Positions 15,791 to 26,566 of a stretch of 64,000 nucleotides of DNA are shown here, piece by piece. The first letter of the stretch is position 1. Each line of letters opens with the position of its first letter. The notes under the pieces are model-generated. The model saw only the letters and a list, made by a program, of their open reading frames with translations, did no database searches and had not been told where the DNA came from. The stretch spans positions 102,824-166,823 of the forward strand of contig NZ_AUBE01000002.1 in assembly GCF_000429085.1 (NCBI RefSeq), in the 5' to 3' direction. Origin of the DNA: Streptomyces flavidovirens DSM 40150. GTDB taxonomy: Bacteria; Actinomycetota; Actinomycetes; Streptomycetales; Streptomycetaceae. A program made the position numbers and the translations under genes.

Positions 15791-17185
15791 TCAGGACGCC
15801 TTGGCCTTCTCGCTGCCGGCGCTCGCGCTGGTCTTGGCGGCCGGGGCCGGCGCGGGCTTGGCCGCCTCGTAGAACTCCTCGCGGGGAGTCTCCATGGCGC
15901 CGAGCGAGACGACCTCGCGCTTGAGGAACATGGCGAGAGTCCAGTCGGCGACGACGCGGATCTTGCGGTTCCAGGTGGGCACGGCCAGACCGTGGTAGCC
16001 ACGGTGCATGTACCAGGCGAGACGGCCCTTGAGCTTGATCTTCATCTTGCCCATGACGATCATCGCGACACCCTTGTGCAGGCCCAGACCGGCGACCGCA
16101 CCCTTGTTGGCGTGGCTGTACTCCTTCTGCGGGAAGCCCCGCATGCCGGAGACCACGTTGTCGCCGAGGACCTTGGCCTGGCGCAGCGCGTGCTGGGCGT
16201 TCGGCGGGCACCAGGCGTTCTCGACGCCGGCCTTGCGGGCGGCGACGTCCGGGACCTGGGCGTTGTCGCCCGCGGCCCAGATGTAGTCCGAGCCCTGCAC
16301 CTGGAGCGTCGTCTGGGTGTCCACGTGACCGCGCGGGCCGAGCGGCAGGCCGTAGCGGGCCAGGGCCGGGTTCGGCTTCACGCCGGCGGTCCACACGATG
16401 GTGTTGGAGTCGACCTCGAGGCCGTTGTTCAGCACCACGTGGCCGTCCACGCAGGAGTCCATGCCGGTCTTGAGGTAGACCTCGATGCCGCGGGCCTCGA
16501 GGTGCTCCTTGCCCCACTTGCCGAGCTCGGGCCCGACCTCGGGGAGGATCTTGTCGGCCACGTCGACCAGCAGGAAGCGCATGTCCTCGCGCTTGACGCT
16601 GGTGTAGTACTTGGCCGCGTCGCGGGCCATGTCCTCGACCTCGCCGATGGTCTCGGCGCCGGCGAAGCCGCCACCCACGAAGACGAAGGTCAGCGCCTTG
16701 CGGCGGACGTTCTCGTCGGTCGTGGAGTCGGCCTTGTCCAGCTGTTCCAGGACGTGGTTGCGAAGGCCGATGGCCTCCTCCACGCCCTTCATGCCGATAC
16801 CCTGCTCGGCCAGGCCGGGGATCGGGAAGGTGCGGGAAACCGCGCCGAGGGCGACGACCAGGTAGTCGAAGGGCAGCTCGTACGCCTCGCCGACGAGCGG
16901 CGCGACGGTGGCGACCTTGCGGTCCTGATCGATAGTCGTGACCCGACCGGTGAGCACCTCGGCCTTGGGCAGGACGCGTCGCAGCGGTACGACGACGTGC
17001 CTCGGCGAGATGCTGCCGGCGGCAGCTTCGGGGAGGAAGGGCTGGTACGTCATGTACGAGCGCGGGTCGACGACCGTGACGGTCGCTTCCGCATAACGCA
17101 TCTTCTTGAGGATGCGTCGTGCTGCGTACAGGCCTACGTACCCACCGCCTACTACGAGGATCCTGGGACGCTCCGTGGTGCTCAT
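15791..17185 (-). CDS. ndh: Type II NADH dehydrogenase / FAD-NAD(P) oxidoreductase
   Basis: 464 residues. The first dinucleotide-binding motif is RILVVGGGYVGLYAARRIL (residues 8-26) and the second VFVGGGFAGAETIGEVEDMA (near 170). AAGDNAQVPD (near 315) closes the FAD site, with the C-terminal amphipathic region expected for membrane attachment. Single-subunit NDH-2 enzymes pass electrons from NADH to menaquinone without proton pumping. ATG at 17185 is the conventional start; the frame continues upstream but lacks a ribosome site. The Ala/Lys/Pro-rich tail is probably disordered. A terminator separates it from the DUF397 gene upstream. Confidence 0.9.
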   Translation of the reverse strand: MSTTERPRILVVGGGYVGLYAARRILKKMRYAEATVTVVDPRSYMTYQPFLPEAAAGSISPRHVVVPLRRVLPKAEVLTGRVTTIDQDRKVATVAPLVGEAYELPFDYLVVALGAVSRTFPIPGLAEQGIGMKGVEEAIGLRNHVLEQLDKADSTTDENVRRKALTFVFVGGGFAGAETIGEVEDMARDAAKYYTSVKREDMRFLLVDVADKILPEVGPELGKWGKEHLEARGIEVYLKTGMDSCVDGHVVLNNGLEVDSNTIVWTAGVKPNPALARYGLPLGPRGHVDTQTTLQVQGSDYIWAAGDNAQVPDVAARKAGVENAWCPPNAQHALRQAKVLGDNVVSGMRGFPQKEYSHANKGAVAGLGLHKGVAMIVMGKMKIKLKGRLAWYMHRGYHGLAVPTWNRKIRVVADWTLAMFLKREVVSLGAMETPREEFYEAAKPAPAPAAKTSASAGSEKAKAS

Positions 17186-17540
17186 GCCATCGAGTATCCA
17201 CCCCTCGGAGGGGGGTGGCTCGTGAGCCCCTTCACAAGCTCTCTGGACACCTCTGCTACACTCCGCCGCCCACGTGATCCAGGTCATGGCGCGGCAGGGG
17301 AACCACGGTATGCAGCCGGACGTTGGAAACCCCCCGTGAGCTGGACGCACGGGGGGTTTCGGGGGGTGGACCACCGGCCCGCTACGGGCCCGTTTCACCT
17401 TGGCGCAACGCGCCGGGAACGGTCGGAAATCCGAGCGGCACGGTGGAGTTGAGGCTCAGGAGTGGCTCCGGACCCACTTTCGCAGGCCAGGAGACCCCAA
17501 TTCCTTGTGAAGAACTTCACGAAGTTCCTCGTCCGGTCGG
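17186..17540. other. 355-bp intergenic region upstream of ndh
   Basis: Holds the ndh promoter region and a terminator (17326-17360) for the DUF397/XRE transcript. I see no open frame with a credible ribosome site. Confidence 0.5.
17326..17360 (-). terminator. Hairpin after DUF397
   Basis: Perfect 13-bp stem GAAACCCCCCGTG / CACGGGGGGTTTC, loop of nine bases, located between DUF397 (upstream on the minus strand) and ndh. Confidence 0.8.
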
Positions 17541-17756
17541 CTACAGGGCGCCGCTGCGCAGCGCACCGACCAGATCTCCAACGGCGGCATAGCCGAACAG
17601 CAACGCCGGCCCGCTCGGGCTCTTACTGTCCCGCACGGCTACGACCTGACGCTCCGCGTCGACGATGCCGCACTCGACGCATTGGGCACCGGTGTCGGAC
17701 CGCGACGACTTCCACCAGGTCACGCGCAGGGTGGACGCGTCGGCAATGTGGCTCAT
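17541..17756 (-). CDS. DUF397 domain protein
   Basis: 71 residues. It has the DUF397 hallmarks TWWKSSRSDTGAQCVECG and VAVRDSKSPSGPALLF, followed by a short helix. DUF397 proteins are small partners of XRE/DUF5753 regulators in Streptomyces, proposed to act as toxin-like or anti-regulator partners. Here the ATG at 17756 overlaps the stop of the XRE gene (ATGA), so the two are translationally coupled. Confidence 0.92.
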   Translation of the reverse strand: MSHIADASTLRVTWWKSSRSDTGAQCVECGIVDAERQVVAVRDSKSPSGPALLFGYAAVGDLVGALRSGAL

Positions 17757-18616
17757 GCTTGTTTCCTTATCTCTACGATGCGATCCATCGACGCCTCGAC
17801 CGACAGGGCAGTCGCACGCAACCGCTCGAAGGCGTCACGGTAGACAGCGACCTGATCCCGGTCCTCGACGTAGAGGGCAGTCGTCAGGCTCTCAGCGTGA
17901 ACGACGTCAAGGTCGGCATGCTGGTCAAAGCCGAGGACCGTAAAAGAGCCCATCTGCCCGACGTGGGGCGGGCTGTCGGTCGGCAGGATTTGAATGTTGA
18001 TGTTCGGCCGCTTCCCCAGCGCTTGCAGCCGCCCCAGTTGGTCCCGCATGACGCCCTCGCCGACGCACTGCGTGCGCAACGCGCCTTCGGCGATGATCGC
18101 CCACAGATGCAGCGGCTCGTCTCGCGTGAGCACCGCTTGTCGCGCGAGCCGCACCTCGACCAGTGCATCGATCTTCGCCTCGACGGCCGCTGACATGGCA
18201 GTCGTCGTGATGATCTCCCGAGCATATTCGCTCGTATGCAGGAGCCCCGGAATGGCGCCCAACTGCCACGTCGCAAGCGACGTCGCTTCCGCTTCAAGGC
18301 TGATCAGGTCTTCGTACACCGGAGTCAGAACACCTCGGTACGAGTGCCACCACCCGCGCTGAGCACCCTCACGCGTCAACGTGAGCAGGGCCGCCCTCAG
18401 TTCGTCACTGACTTCCCGGCCGAGGTCGACGTACAGGTCGAGCAAGTCGTTGACGTCCTGCTGCTTGGCCGCGCTCTTGGCTGTCTCCAGCCTCGACAGC
18501 TTGGCGTTGTTGAACCGCCCTGCCGACTTCTCGACCACATCCTCGAGGGTGAGCTCGCCACGCAAAGCGCGGAGCTTCGCGCCGAGCCTTCGTCGGCGCA
18601 CGGTGGGCGCGCTCAC
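17753..18616 (-). CDS. XRE-family regulator with DUF5753 (Scr1-type) domain
   Basis: 287 residues. The N-terminal HTH spans about residues 10-60 (LGAKLRALRGELTLEDVVEK...AKLSRLETAK). The remainder is the DUF5753 sensor-like domain, including AIPGLLHTSEYAREII and RQAVLTRDEPLHLWAIIAEGALR. These proteins regulate differentiation and antibiotic genes and are usually paired with DUF397. GTG start at 18616 is preceded by GGGAGGGG at six bases; the longer upstream frame lacks such a site. Divergent from an RsbW-like ATPase gene, a typical Streptomyces trio. Confidence 0.9.
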   Translation of the reverse strand: MSAPTVRRRRLGAKLRALRGELTLEDVVEKSAGRFNNAKLSRLETAKSAAKQQDVNDLLDLYVDLGREVSDELRAALLTLTREGAQRGWWHSYRGVLTPVYEDLISLEAEATSLATWQLGAIPGLLHTSEYAREIITTTAMSAAVEAKIDALVEVRLARQAVLTRDEPLHLWAIIAEGALRTQCVGEGVMRDQLGRLQALGKRPNINIQILPTDSPPHVGQMGSFTVLGFDQHADLDVVHAESLTTALYVEDRDQVAVYRDAFERLRATALSVEASMDRIVEIRKQA

Positions 18617-18834
18617 AGATTCCCCTCCCAGGCCAATGTCCTGACTCACAGTCTGCCGTGCCCGATCTGGCCGTGTCACCTGAACCACCCCCCTGCACCC
18701 CACGCCGTTACGAGAGCGAACGTAATTTTCCACTCTTTCGCGAAACGTATTGCGCATGGGCGGGACGCTGGAGCACTCTGTCGCTACGAAGCGTGGTCAT
18801 GCCGTCACTCACGTGAAGATTCGAGGGGATTCCC

Positions 18835-19266
18835 ATGACGCCTGCCCGGCGAAGCGCGCCGCCCGCCTGTTGTGAACCGCCCGGCGGACCGCCGTCGCAG
18901 CTCCTCCTCGCCGGCGATCCACAGTCCGCCCGCGCTGCCCGCGTCTACGTACGTGAGTTCGTCACGCACCACGTGCCCGACGTCAGCGAGGACCACCTGT
19001 CAGACATCGCGCTGGTCGCGTGCGAGCTGGTCACCAATGCGATCCGGTACGGAACCGCGCCGGGCGACTCGATCCTCGTCGTCCTCAGCGCGGAGCCCGG
19101 CCGTACCCGCATCGAGGTGCACGATCCCTGCCGCCGCCGACCCCGCCCGAAGCCGGAATCCGAGGAACGACAGCGTGGGCGCGGCTTATCCATCGTTCGC
19201 GTGCTCGCCGCTCGCTGGGGAGTCGACGACCGCCCGTTCGGCAAGTTCGTCTGGGCGGAGCTGTGA
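18835..19266 (+). CDS. RsbW-like ATP-binding regulatory protein
   Basis: 143 residues, GHKL/HATPase_c_2 fold. The N-box is ELVTNAIRYG (near residue 65), followed by a DP-containing G1 region and GRGLSIVRVLAARWGV (G2 and lid, near 120). Family members act as anti-sigma factors or serine kinases of anti-anti-sigma proteins. No sigma factor lies beside it, so its target is unknown. ATG at 18835 has GAGGGG seven bases upstream. It is divergent from the XRE/DUF397 pair across about 218 bases that should contain both promoters. Confidence 0.85.
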   Translation: MTPARRSAPPACCEPPGGPPSQLLLAGDPQSARAARVYVREFVTHHVPDVSEDHLSDIALVACELVTNAIRYGTAPGDSILVVLSAEPGRTRIEVHDPCRRRPRPKPESEERQRGRGLSIVRVLAARWGVDDRPFGKFVWAEL

Positions 19267-19292
19267 ACGTAAGGCCGGCGACCGGCGCGACG

Positions 19293-20255
19293 TCACTCGT
19301 CGCCGAGCGCACAACTCCAACCGATTCCGTCGAGGATGTCGTGCTCGCTGACCAGGACTTCTCGGGCCCCGGTCCGCTCCATGATCTCCAGCAGTACGAG
19401 CGCTCCGGCCCCGATCACATCGACCCGGCCCGGATGCATCACGGGGATCGCGGCCCGCTCGTCGTGGGTCGCGGCGAGCAGCTCGCCGGTGATCTCCTTG
19501 ACCGACTCGTACGGGATGCGGGAGTGGTGGATCACCGCCGAGTCGTACGCCTCCAGGCGCAGCGCGATCGCGGCCACGGTGGTGACCGACCCCGCGAGCC
19601 CGACGAGCGTGTGCGCCTCGCGAAGCGGCACGGTCTCCTCCGCGAGGTCGAGCGCGGCGCGGATGTCGGCCCGTATGGCGGCGATCTGGCCGGGGGTGGC
19701 CGGGTCGGAGACGACGCCGTCCCGCACCAGGTGGCGCTCGGTCATCCGTACGCAGCCGATGTCGACGGAGCGGGCGGCCCGCACGTGGTCGTCTCCCACG
19801 ACGAACTCCGTGGAGCCGCCGCCGATGTCCACGACGAGGTAGGGCTTGAGCAGGTCGTCCCGGTCGGCCAGCCCCCTGGTGGCGCCGGTGAACGAGAACT
19901 CGGCCTCCTGGTCGCCGGTGATCACCTCGGGCTCCACGCCGAGGATGTCGAGGACACCGCGGACGAACTCGTCGCGGTTCTCGGCGTCGCGGGTGGCCGA
20001 GGTGGCGACAAACCGGATCTTCTCGGCGCCGTGCGCCTTGATGGCCTCGGCGTACTCGCGGCAGGCGGCGAAGGTACGTTCCAGTGCCTCGGGGGCGAGA
20101 CGGCCGGTGCGGTCGACGTCCTGGCCGAGCCGCACGATCCGCATGCGACGGTCGATTTCGTACAGCTCGCCGTACTCGGGGGCGTGCTCGGCGACGAGCA
20201 GGCGGATGGAGTTCGTACCGCAGTCGATGGCGGCGACCCTGGTGCTGCTGCTCAC
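19293..20255 (-). CDS. Ppx/GppA phosphatase family protein
   Basis: 320 residues, ASKHA fold. The phosphate-1 motif AAIDCGTNSIRLLV lies at the N-terminus and phosphate-2 motif VVDIGGGSTEFVVG near residue 145. It hydrolyses inorganic polyphosphate and/or the pppGpp gamma-phosphate, tying into stringent-response metabolism. GTG at 20255 overlaps the DUF501 stop (GTGA), so it is the last gene of the eno-divIC-DUF501-ppx operon. The length is that of the short actinobacterial type without the C-terminal HD-like domain of E. coli Ppx. Confidence 0.9.
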   Translation of the reverse strand: MSSSTRVAAIDCGTNSIRLLVAEHAPEYGELYEIDRRMRIVRLGQDVDRTGRLAPEALERTFAACREYAEAIKAHGAEKIRFVATSATRDAENRDEFVRGVLDILGVEPEVITGDQEAEFSFTGATRGLADRDDLLKPYLVVDIGGGSTEFVVGDDHVRAARSVDIGCVRMTERHLVRDGVVSDPATPGQIAAIRADIRAALDLAEETVPLREAHTLVGLAGSVTTVAAIALRLEAYDSAVIHHSRIPYESVKEITGELLAATHDERAAIPVMHPGRVDVIGAGALVLLEIMERTGAREVLVSEHDILDGIGWSCALGDE

Positions 20256-20809
20256 TTGCCGTCCTCCTGGCCGCTCCCGGCGGTCTTGTCCTCGCCGCAC
20301 GGCGTCACGCACGGGCCCTTCGCCCACCACTCGGGCAGCAGCGCGAGCGCCTCGTCACCGAACGGGTTGACGCCGGGGCCGGCCGCCAGCGAGTGGCCGA
20401 CCAGGACGTGCAGGCACTTCACGCGGTCCGGCATGCCGCCCGCGCTCGGGAAGCCCTGGAGCACCTCGATCGCGTCGCGGCGCCGGATGTAGTCCTCGTG
20501 GGCGGCGCGGTAGGCGGCGGCCAGCTCCGGGTCCTCGGCGAGGCGGTCCTGCATCTCCTTCATCAGGCCCGAGCCCTCAAGGGTGCCGATCGCACCGGCA
20601 GCGCGCGGGCAGGTGAGGTAGTACAGCGTCGGGAACGGCGTGCCGTCCTCCAGACGCGGAGCCGTCTCCACCACGTCGGGCTGTCCGCAGGGGCAGCGGT
20701 GCGCGATGGCGCGCAGTCCGCGCGGCGGGCGGCCGAGCTGCAGCTTGAACGCGTCGATGTCCGCCTCGGTGGGCTCGGTGCGCGGGGTGGTCGGGGGTGC
20801 GGCGTCCAT
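20252..20809 (-). CDS. DUF501 domain protein
   Basis: 185 residues. HRCPCGQPDVVETAPR, GTPFPTLYYLTCPRA and the CLHVLVGHSLAAGPGVNPFGDEAL stretch (here about residues 135-158) are the conserved core of DUF501, a protein regularly sandwiched between divIC and ppx in actinobacteria. The cysteines (CPCG, CP) suggest metal binding, but function is unknown. ATG at 20809 chosen; an upstream in-frame start at 20851 would add 14 unconserved residues. Confidence 0.88.
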   Translation of the reverse strand: MDAAPPTTPRTEPTEADIDAFKLQLGRPPRGLRAIAHRCPCGQPDVVETAPRLEDGTPFPTLYYLTCPRAAGAIGTLEGSGLMKEMQDRLAEDPELAAAYRAAHEDYIRRRDAIEVLQGFPSAGGMPDRVKCLHVLVGHSLAAGPGVNPFGDEALALLPEWWAKGPCVTPCGEDKTAGSGQEDGK

Positions 20810-20869
20810 GCGTGCGTTCGTGCCTTCGTGTGTGTGGTGACTACGGGTCAATGACGTGCGGGTGGCTCG

Positions 20870-21346
20870 TTACTTGTCCGGGCGGTCGGCCTGGTCGACG
20901 CCGTCCCAGAGGTTCGTGTACCAGGGGCGGTCGGCGCCGCCCTGGTCGACGCGGCGCTGGTCGCGGGCGTCCGGGTCGTACACGGTGAAGCCCGTCTCCC
21001 CCGGCCGCACCAGGTGCAGGTGCTCGCGGGCGAGGCGCTCGATGTACGCGTCGTCCTTGAGCCGGGCCTTCTCGTCGCGCAGCTCCTCGACGCGCCGGCC
21101 GGCCTCCCGCATCTTCCGCTCCTGGTCGGCGATCTCGCCGCGCTGCGACACGTACTGCCGCATCGGGTAGGCGAGGGCCACGATCAGCGAGCACACGACC
21201 AGGACGAGCAGCGCGGCCCGTCCGGTGAGCCGGGACCGGCGGGCCTGACGGCGGGTCTGCGAGCGGTAGACACGGGCGGCGGTCTGCTCGCCGAGCAGCC
21301 GCAGCCTGGTCGCAGTGGAGAACCGGTCCCGGTCCTTCCCGGCCAT
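20870..21346 (-). CDS. divIC: Septum formation initiator DivIC/FtsB
   Basis: 158 residues: basic cytoplasmic N-terminus, one membrane helix (ALLVLVVCSLIVALAYPM, about residues 45-62), and an extracytoplasmic coiled coil (EIADQERKMREAGRRVEELR). The conserved LARExLxLVRPGE box follows. It is part of the FtsQ/DivIC/FtsL divisome subcomplex. ATG 21346 has GGGAGA six bases upstream. It lies 117 bases behind eno in the same direction, the standard actinobacterial arrangement. Confidence 0.92.
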   Translation of the reverse strand: MAGKDRDRFSTATRLRLLGEQTAARVYRSQTRRQARRSRLTGRAALLVLVVCSLIVALAYPMRQYVSQRGEIADQERKMREAGRRVEELRDEKARLKDDAYIERLAREHLHLVRPGETGFTVYDPDARDQRRVDQGGADRPWYTNLWDGVDQADRPDK

Positions 21347-21463
21347 GTCTCTCCCGTCTCCCCTGTACGCGCGTACGTCCCCGCACACGGTACGGGACCG
21401 GGTGCGGGGACGCAGGGAGGCTGGGGACTTCAGCCCTTGGCCGGGCTCAGCCCTTGCTGTGCC

Positions 21464-22783
<1,320 letters not shown>

Positions 22784-22947
22784 TCACTTTGGCCTTGCGA
22801 CAAGAGCCTAACCGGCTCGGGGGCATCGGTCGGCCGTTCGCCCGCCCCCTGGGACAAGAAGAGGTCCGAATACCCGCAATAGCGGACGTAAGTCTTGGGG
22901 GAAGCTGCCACGTACTGGGACTACCGGGCAGTAACCGCAACCGGAAA

Positions 22948-22988
22948 CCCCGGCCCGGCGCGCACGGGGGAAGCGCGCCGGGCCGGGG
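22948..22988 (-). terminator. Hairpin downstream of the rpf-like gene
   Basis: Perfect 16-bp stem CCCCGGCCCGGCGCGC / GCGCGCCGGGCCGGGG with a 9-base loop, 55 bases beyond the stop of the 23044-23727 gene. Confidence 0.85.
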
Positions 22989-23043
22989 TGGTCCGGAGTG
23001 CCGCGGCGCCGGCCGGAATCCGGCCGGGGCGCCGCGGGCCGGG

Positions 23044-23748
<705 letters not shown>

Positions 23749-23784
23749 CTACGAGGTGAGCTGTCGGGTTCGGGCCAAGTGAGT

Positions 23785-23945
23785 GCCCGGCGCGCGACTT
23801 GCGTCACGCGGCTTAACCCCAAGCCGGTTCCGTCCGTCTTCCGACGTCCGGGCCCGGCGCCTACCTGGGTCCCCCGCTCCTGCCTACGGCGCTTTACGCG
23901 TCAGTTCCCCCCGACCGACGGCAGGATTCGGCGTGACGGTCGACG
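23785..23945 (-). promoter_or_regulatory. ydaO-type (c-di-AMP) riboswitch upstream of the rpf-like gene
   Basis: Reading the minus strand, the leader contains GCCGAATCCTGCC, then GGCAGGAGCGGGGGACCCAG, then CTTGGGGTTAAGCCGCG. These are the conserved elements of the ydaO/yuaA c-di-AMP riboswitch in the right order and spacing. Such riboswitches are known to precede rpf genes in Streptomyces. The boundaries are approximate. Upstream (23985-24001) is a TGAAC...GTTCA dyad that may belong to the promoter. Confidence 0.8.
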
Positions 23946-24033
23946 GGGCCCGCGGTGGCGAGCGGTTCGACCGTAAACACATGAACCCTTGATGTTCAAA
24001 AAGGCTCATCGGGGAGATATCGCCCTTCCCGAC

Positions 24034-24060
24034 CCCTGCGCGGTCCACATCCGCGCAGGT
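24034..24060 (-). terminator. Hairpin downstream of the second rpf-like gene
   Basis: CCTGCGCGG / CCGCGCAGG, perfect 9-bp stem with a 7-base loop (outer C/G flanks extend it), in the 442-base space between the two rpf-like genes. The remainder of that space is the riboswitch leader and promoter of the downstream gene. Confidence 0.7.
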
Positions 24061-24169
24061 CAGAGGCGGATCGGTGGGATCGTCCGGGCCACGCAGGCCA
24101 GTTGAGGCAAAGAGACCCTTGTCTCACTTACTTCAACCAGGACATAGCGGCCCGAACTACCCTCCGAAA

Positions 24170-25162
24170 TCACCCCAGATCGAGGCTCTGGCCAGGGAGG
24201 ATGAGGTCCGGGTCGGACCCGACGGTCTCCTCGTTGGCGGCATAGAGCGCCGTCCAGCCGCCGCGCACGTCGTGGGCGTCGGCGATGGCCGAGAGGCTGT
24301 CGCCGGTACGGACGGTGTAGGCGCCGCCGTCGACGCCTTCAGCGTCCTCGGCACCCTCGGCCTCCTCGGCACCCTCGGCATCCCCGGCCTTGGCGGCCTC
24401 ACGTGTCGGTCCGTCACCTCGGGAGGCATGGCGGCCCGATTCGCGGTCGATGCCCGCCTCGCCGGATACGGCGCCGGCGCCTTCCCGAGCCTCTTCGCCG
24501 CGGTGCTTGCCCTTGGGGGCGCCCTCCCCGGTGGCGGGGGCAGTGGGCTCCCCGGCGGGCGCGCCAGGGGTCTTGGCGCCCTCGGACGGCGTCCCGGACT
24601 CCGGGGGAGCTGTCGGATCGGCGGACTTCACCGTCCCGTCGGCCGCACCGGACTCCGCGCTTCCACCGTCGGTCCCGGCGGGCGTCCCGGCCGACTGCGG
24701 GGTCTCGGAGCTCTCGGGCGTCTGGGCCGGCGCCGGCTCGGCGCTCGCGCCACCGTCGCCCGGCGCGGCGTCGCCGCCCTCCGCGTCACCCTGCGTCAGG
24801 CCGGAGATGAGCGCGCAGCTCGGCCACGCCTGCGGCCCCTCCTCCGCCAGTACCTTTTCGGCCACCTGGATCTGCTGGGAGCGGCTGGCCAGGTCGGCGC
24901 GCGGCGCGTACGCCGTACCGCCGAACTTCTGCCAGACCTCCGGGGAGAACTGAAGTCCGCCGTAGTAGCCGTTGCCGAGGTCGGCGCTCCACGTGCCGCC
25001 GCTCTCACAATCGGCGACGCGGTCCCAGGTCGTGGCTTCGGCGGCGTTCGCGCCGGTCGCGCCGAGCAGCGGGATGGCGATGGCCGATCCGGTTACTCCT
25101 GCCGCGACGACGAACGCTGGAGCCTGACGGGGGCGGCGGTGTCTACCGTTCCCGGAGCGCAT
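24170..25162 (-). CDS. Second Rpf-type transglycosylase-like protein with long acidic linker and LysM
   Basis: 330 residues. Signal peptide (cleavage near GANAAEATTW, about residue 40), Rpf-like domain (TTWDRVADCESGGTWSADLG with catalytic Glu; NGYYGGLQF), then an unusually long linker (about residues 125-275) rich in Ala/Gly/Glu/Pro. The linker includes an AEGAEEAEGAEDAEG tract. A C-terminal LysM (YTVRTGDSLSAIADAHDVRG...ILPGQSLDL) follows. Same architecture as the gene downstream but about 100 residues longer. No riboswitch is visible in its 113-base upstream gap. ATG 25162 has AAAGG eight bases upstream. Confidence 0.92.
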   Translation of the reverse strand: MRSGNGRHRRPRQAPAFVVAAGVTGSAIAIPLLGATGANAAEATTWDRVADCESGGTWSADLGNGYYGGLQFSPEVWQKFGGTAYAPRADLASRSQQIQVAEKVLAEEGPQAWPSCALISGLTQGDAEGGDAAPGDGGASAEPAPAQTPESSETPQSAGTPAGTDGGSAESGAADGTVKSADPTAPPESGTPSEGAKTPGAPAGEPTAPATGEGAPKGKHRGEEAREGAGAVSGEAGIDRESGRHASRGDGPTREAAKAGDAEGAEEAEGAEDAEGVDGGAYTVRTGDSLSAIADAHDVRGGWTALYAANEETVGSDPDLILPGQSLDLG

Positions 25163-25275
25163 GCGGTGGGCCTTTCGAGTGACGGCTGAGGTTGACGGTG
25201 AACGTAGCGGCACTCGATCGTTTGTTACAAGTCGATGCAGCGCAGATCACGTGAAGGTCTCGATGTGACGCAGCG

Positions 25276-26538
25276 TCACTTCTTTTCGGTGCCGAACTCC
25301 ACCGGCAGGGTGCGCAGTCCGCGCATGATGAGACCGCCACGCCACCGCAAATCGTCAGGTTCTACCGCGAGTCGCAAGCCCGGAAGGCGGCGCAGCAGCG
25401 TCGCGATGGCGGTCTGCCCTTCGAGGCGGGCCAGCGGGGCACCGAGGCAGTAGTGGATGCCGTGCCCGTAGCCGAGGTGCTGATTGTCACGGCGCGCGAG
25501 GTCGAGGGTGTCCGGCTCGGTGAAGCGTTCGGGGTCCCGGTCGGCGGCGGCGAGTACGACGAGTACGGGGTCGCCGGCGGCGATGTCCTGGCCGCCGAGC
25601 GTCAGCGGCTCGGTGGCGTACCGCCAGGTGGCCAGCTCCACGGGCCCGTCGTAGCGCAGGAGTTCCTCGACGCCGGTGGCGAGCAGTTCCGTGTCCCCTT
25701 CGGCGAGCGCGCGCTGGAGGCGCTCACGCTGCTCCGGATTGCGCAGGAGCGCGTACACCCCGTTTCCGATCAAATTGACCGTCGTCTCAAATCCGGCAAA
25801 CAGCAGGATAAAGGCCATCGCGGCGGCCTCGTTCTCGGTGAGGTGCTCGCCGTGATCACTGGCCCGGATCAGCCCGGAAATCAAATCTTCACCCGGCTCT
25901 TCCCTTTTACGGTGAATGAGCTCGGCGAGGTAGTTGCGCATTTTCTTCACCGACCGCGCGACTCCCCCACGCGGCCCGCCGCCATGGCGGATCATCATCC
26001 CGGCCCAGTCGCGGAAGTCGTCCTGGTCCTCGCGCGGTACGCCGAGCAGGTCGCAGATCGCGTAGATGGGCAGCGGGAACGCGACGTCATGAATAAGGTC
26101 AGCCGTCCCCTCCCCCTTCTCCACAAAGGCGTCGATGAGCTGGTCGGTCAGCTCCTGCACACGCGGCGCGAACTCCGCCACCGTGCGCGGTGTGAACGCC
26201 TTCGACACCAGACGCCGCAGGCGCGTGTGGTCCGGCGGGTCGATGTTCAGCAGGTGCGTCATCAGCTCGGCCTTGCGCTCGCCCGGAATGCCGGTCTTGC
26301 CCTTGGCGTGCGCGGAGCCGGCGTGGTGCGCCGGGTCCTTGGACAGCCGCTGATCGGCGAGCGCCTGCCGCGCATCGGCGTACCGCGTCACCAGCCACGC
26401 CTCTACCCCACTGGGCAGCACCGTCCGGTGCACGGGCGAGTGCTCCCGCAGCCAGGCGTACGCCGGATAGGGATCAGTGGCGAACTCCCAGGTGAAGAGC
26501 TCGGGCATGGGGTCACGTGGGTTCAGATCATGCGGCAC
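25276..26538 (-). CDS. Cytochrome P450 (CYP107-like)
   Basis: 420 residues. I-helix oxygen-binding AGFETT (near residue 258), EELLR of the ExxR helix, and the haem-thiolate motif GYGHGIHYCLG with Cys near 364. N-terminal PELFTWEFATDPYPAYAWLR is typical of bacterial CYP107 members. It is a soluble monooxygenase needing ferredoxin partners, none of which is adjacent. Its position between rpf-like genes and mazG looks like a conserved Streptomyces arrangement, so it is probably core rather than cluster-specific. Start uncertain: GTG 26538 (used) or ATG 26508; neither has a strong ribosome site. Confidence 0.85.
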   Translation of the reverse strand: MPHDLNPRDPMPELFTWEFATDPYPAYAWLREHSPVHRTVLPSGVEAWLVTRYADARQALADQRLSKDPAHHAGSAHAKGKTGIPGERKAELMTHLLNIDPPDHTRLRRLVSKAFTPRTVAEFAPRVQELTDQLIDAFVEKGEGTADLIHDVAFPLPIYAICDLLGVPREDQDDFRDWAGMMIRHGGGPRGGVARSVKKMRNYLAELIHRKREEPGEDLISGLIRASDHGEHLTENEAAAMAFILLFAGFETTVNLIGNGVYALLRNPEQRERLQRALAEGDTELLATGVEELLRYDGPVELATWRYATEPLTLGGQDIAAGDPVLVVLAAADRDPERFTEPDTLDLARRDNQHLGYGHGIHYCLGAPLARLEGQTAIATLLRRLPGLRLAVEPDDLRWRGGLIMRGLRTLPVEFGTEKK

Positions 26539-26566
26539 GCGCTCGACCGTAACCCGTCCGGTGAAG

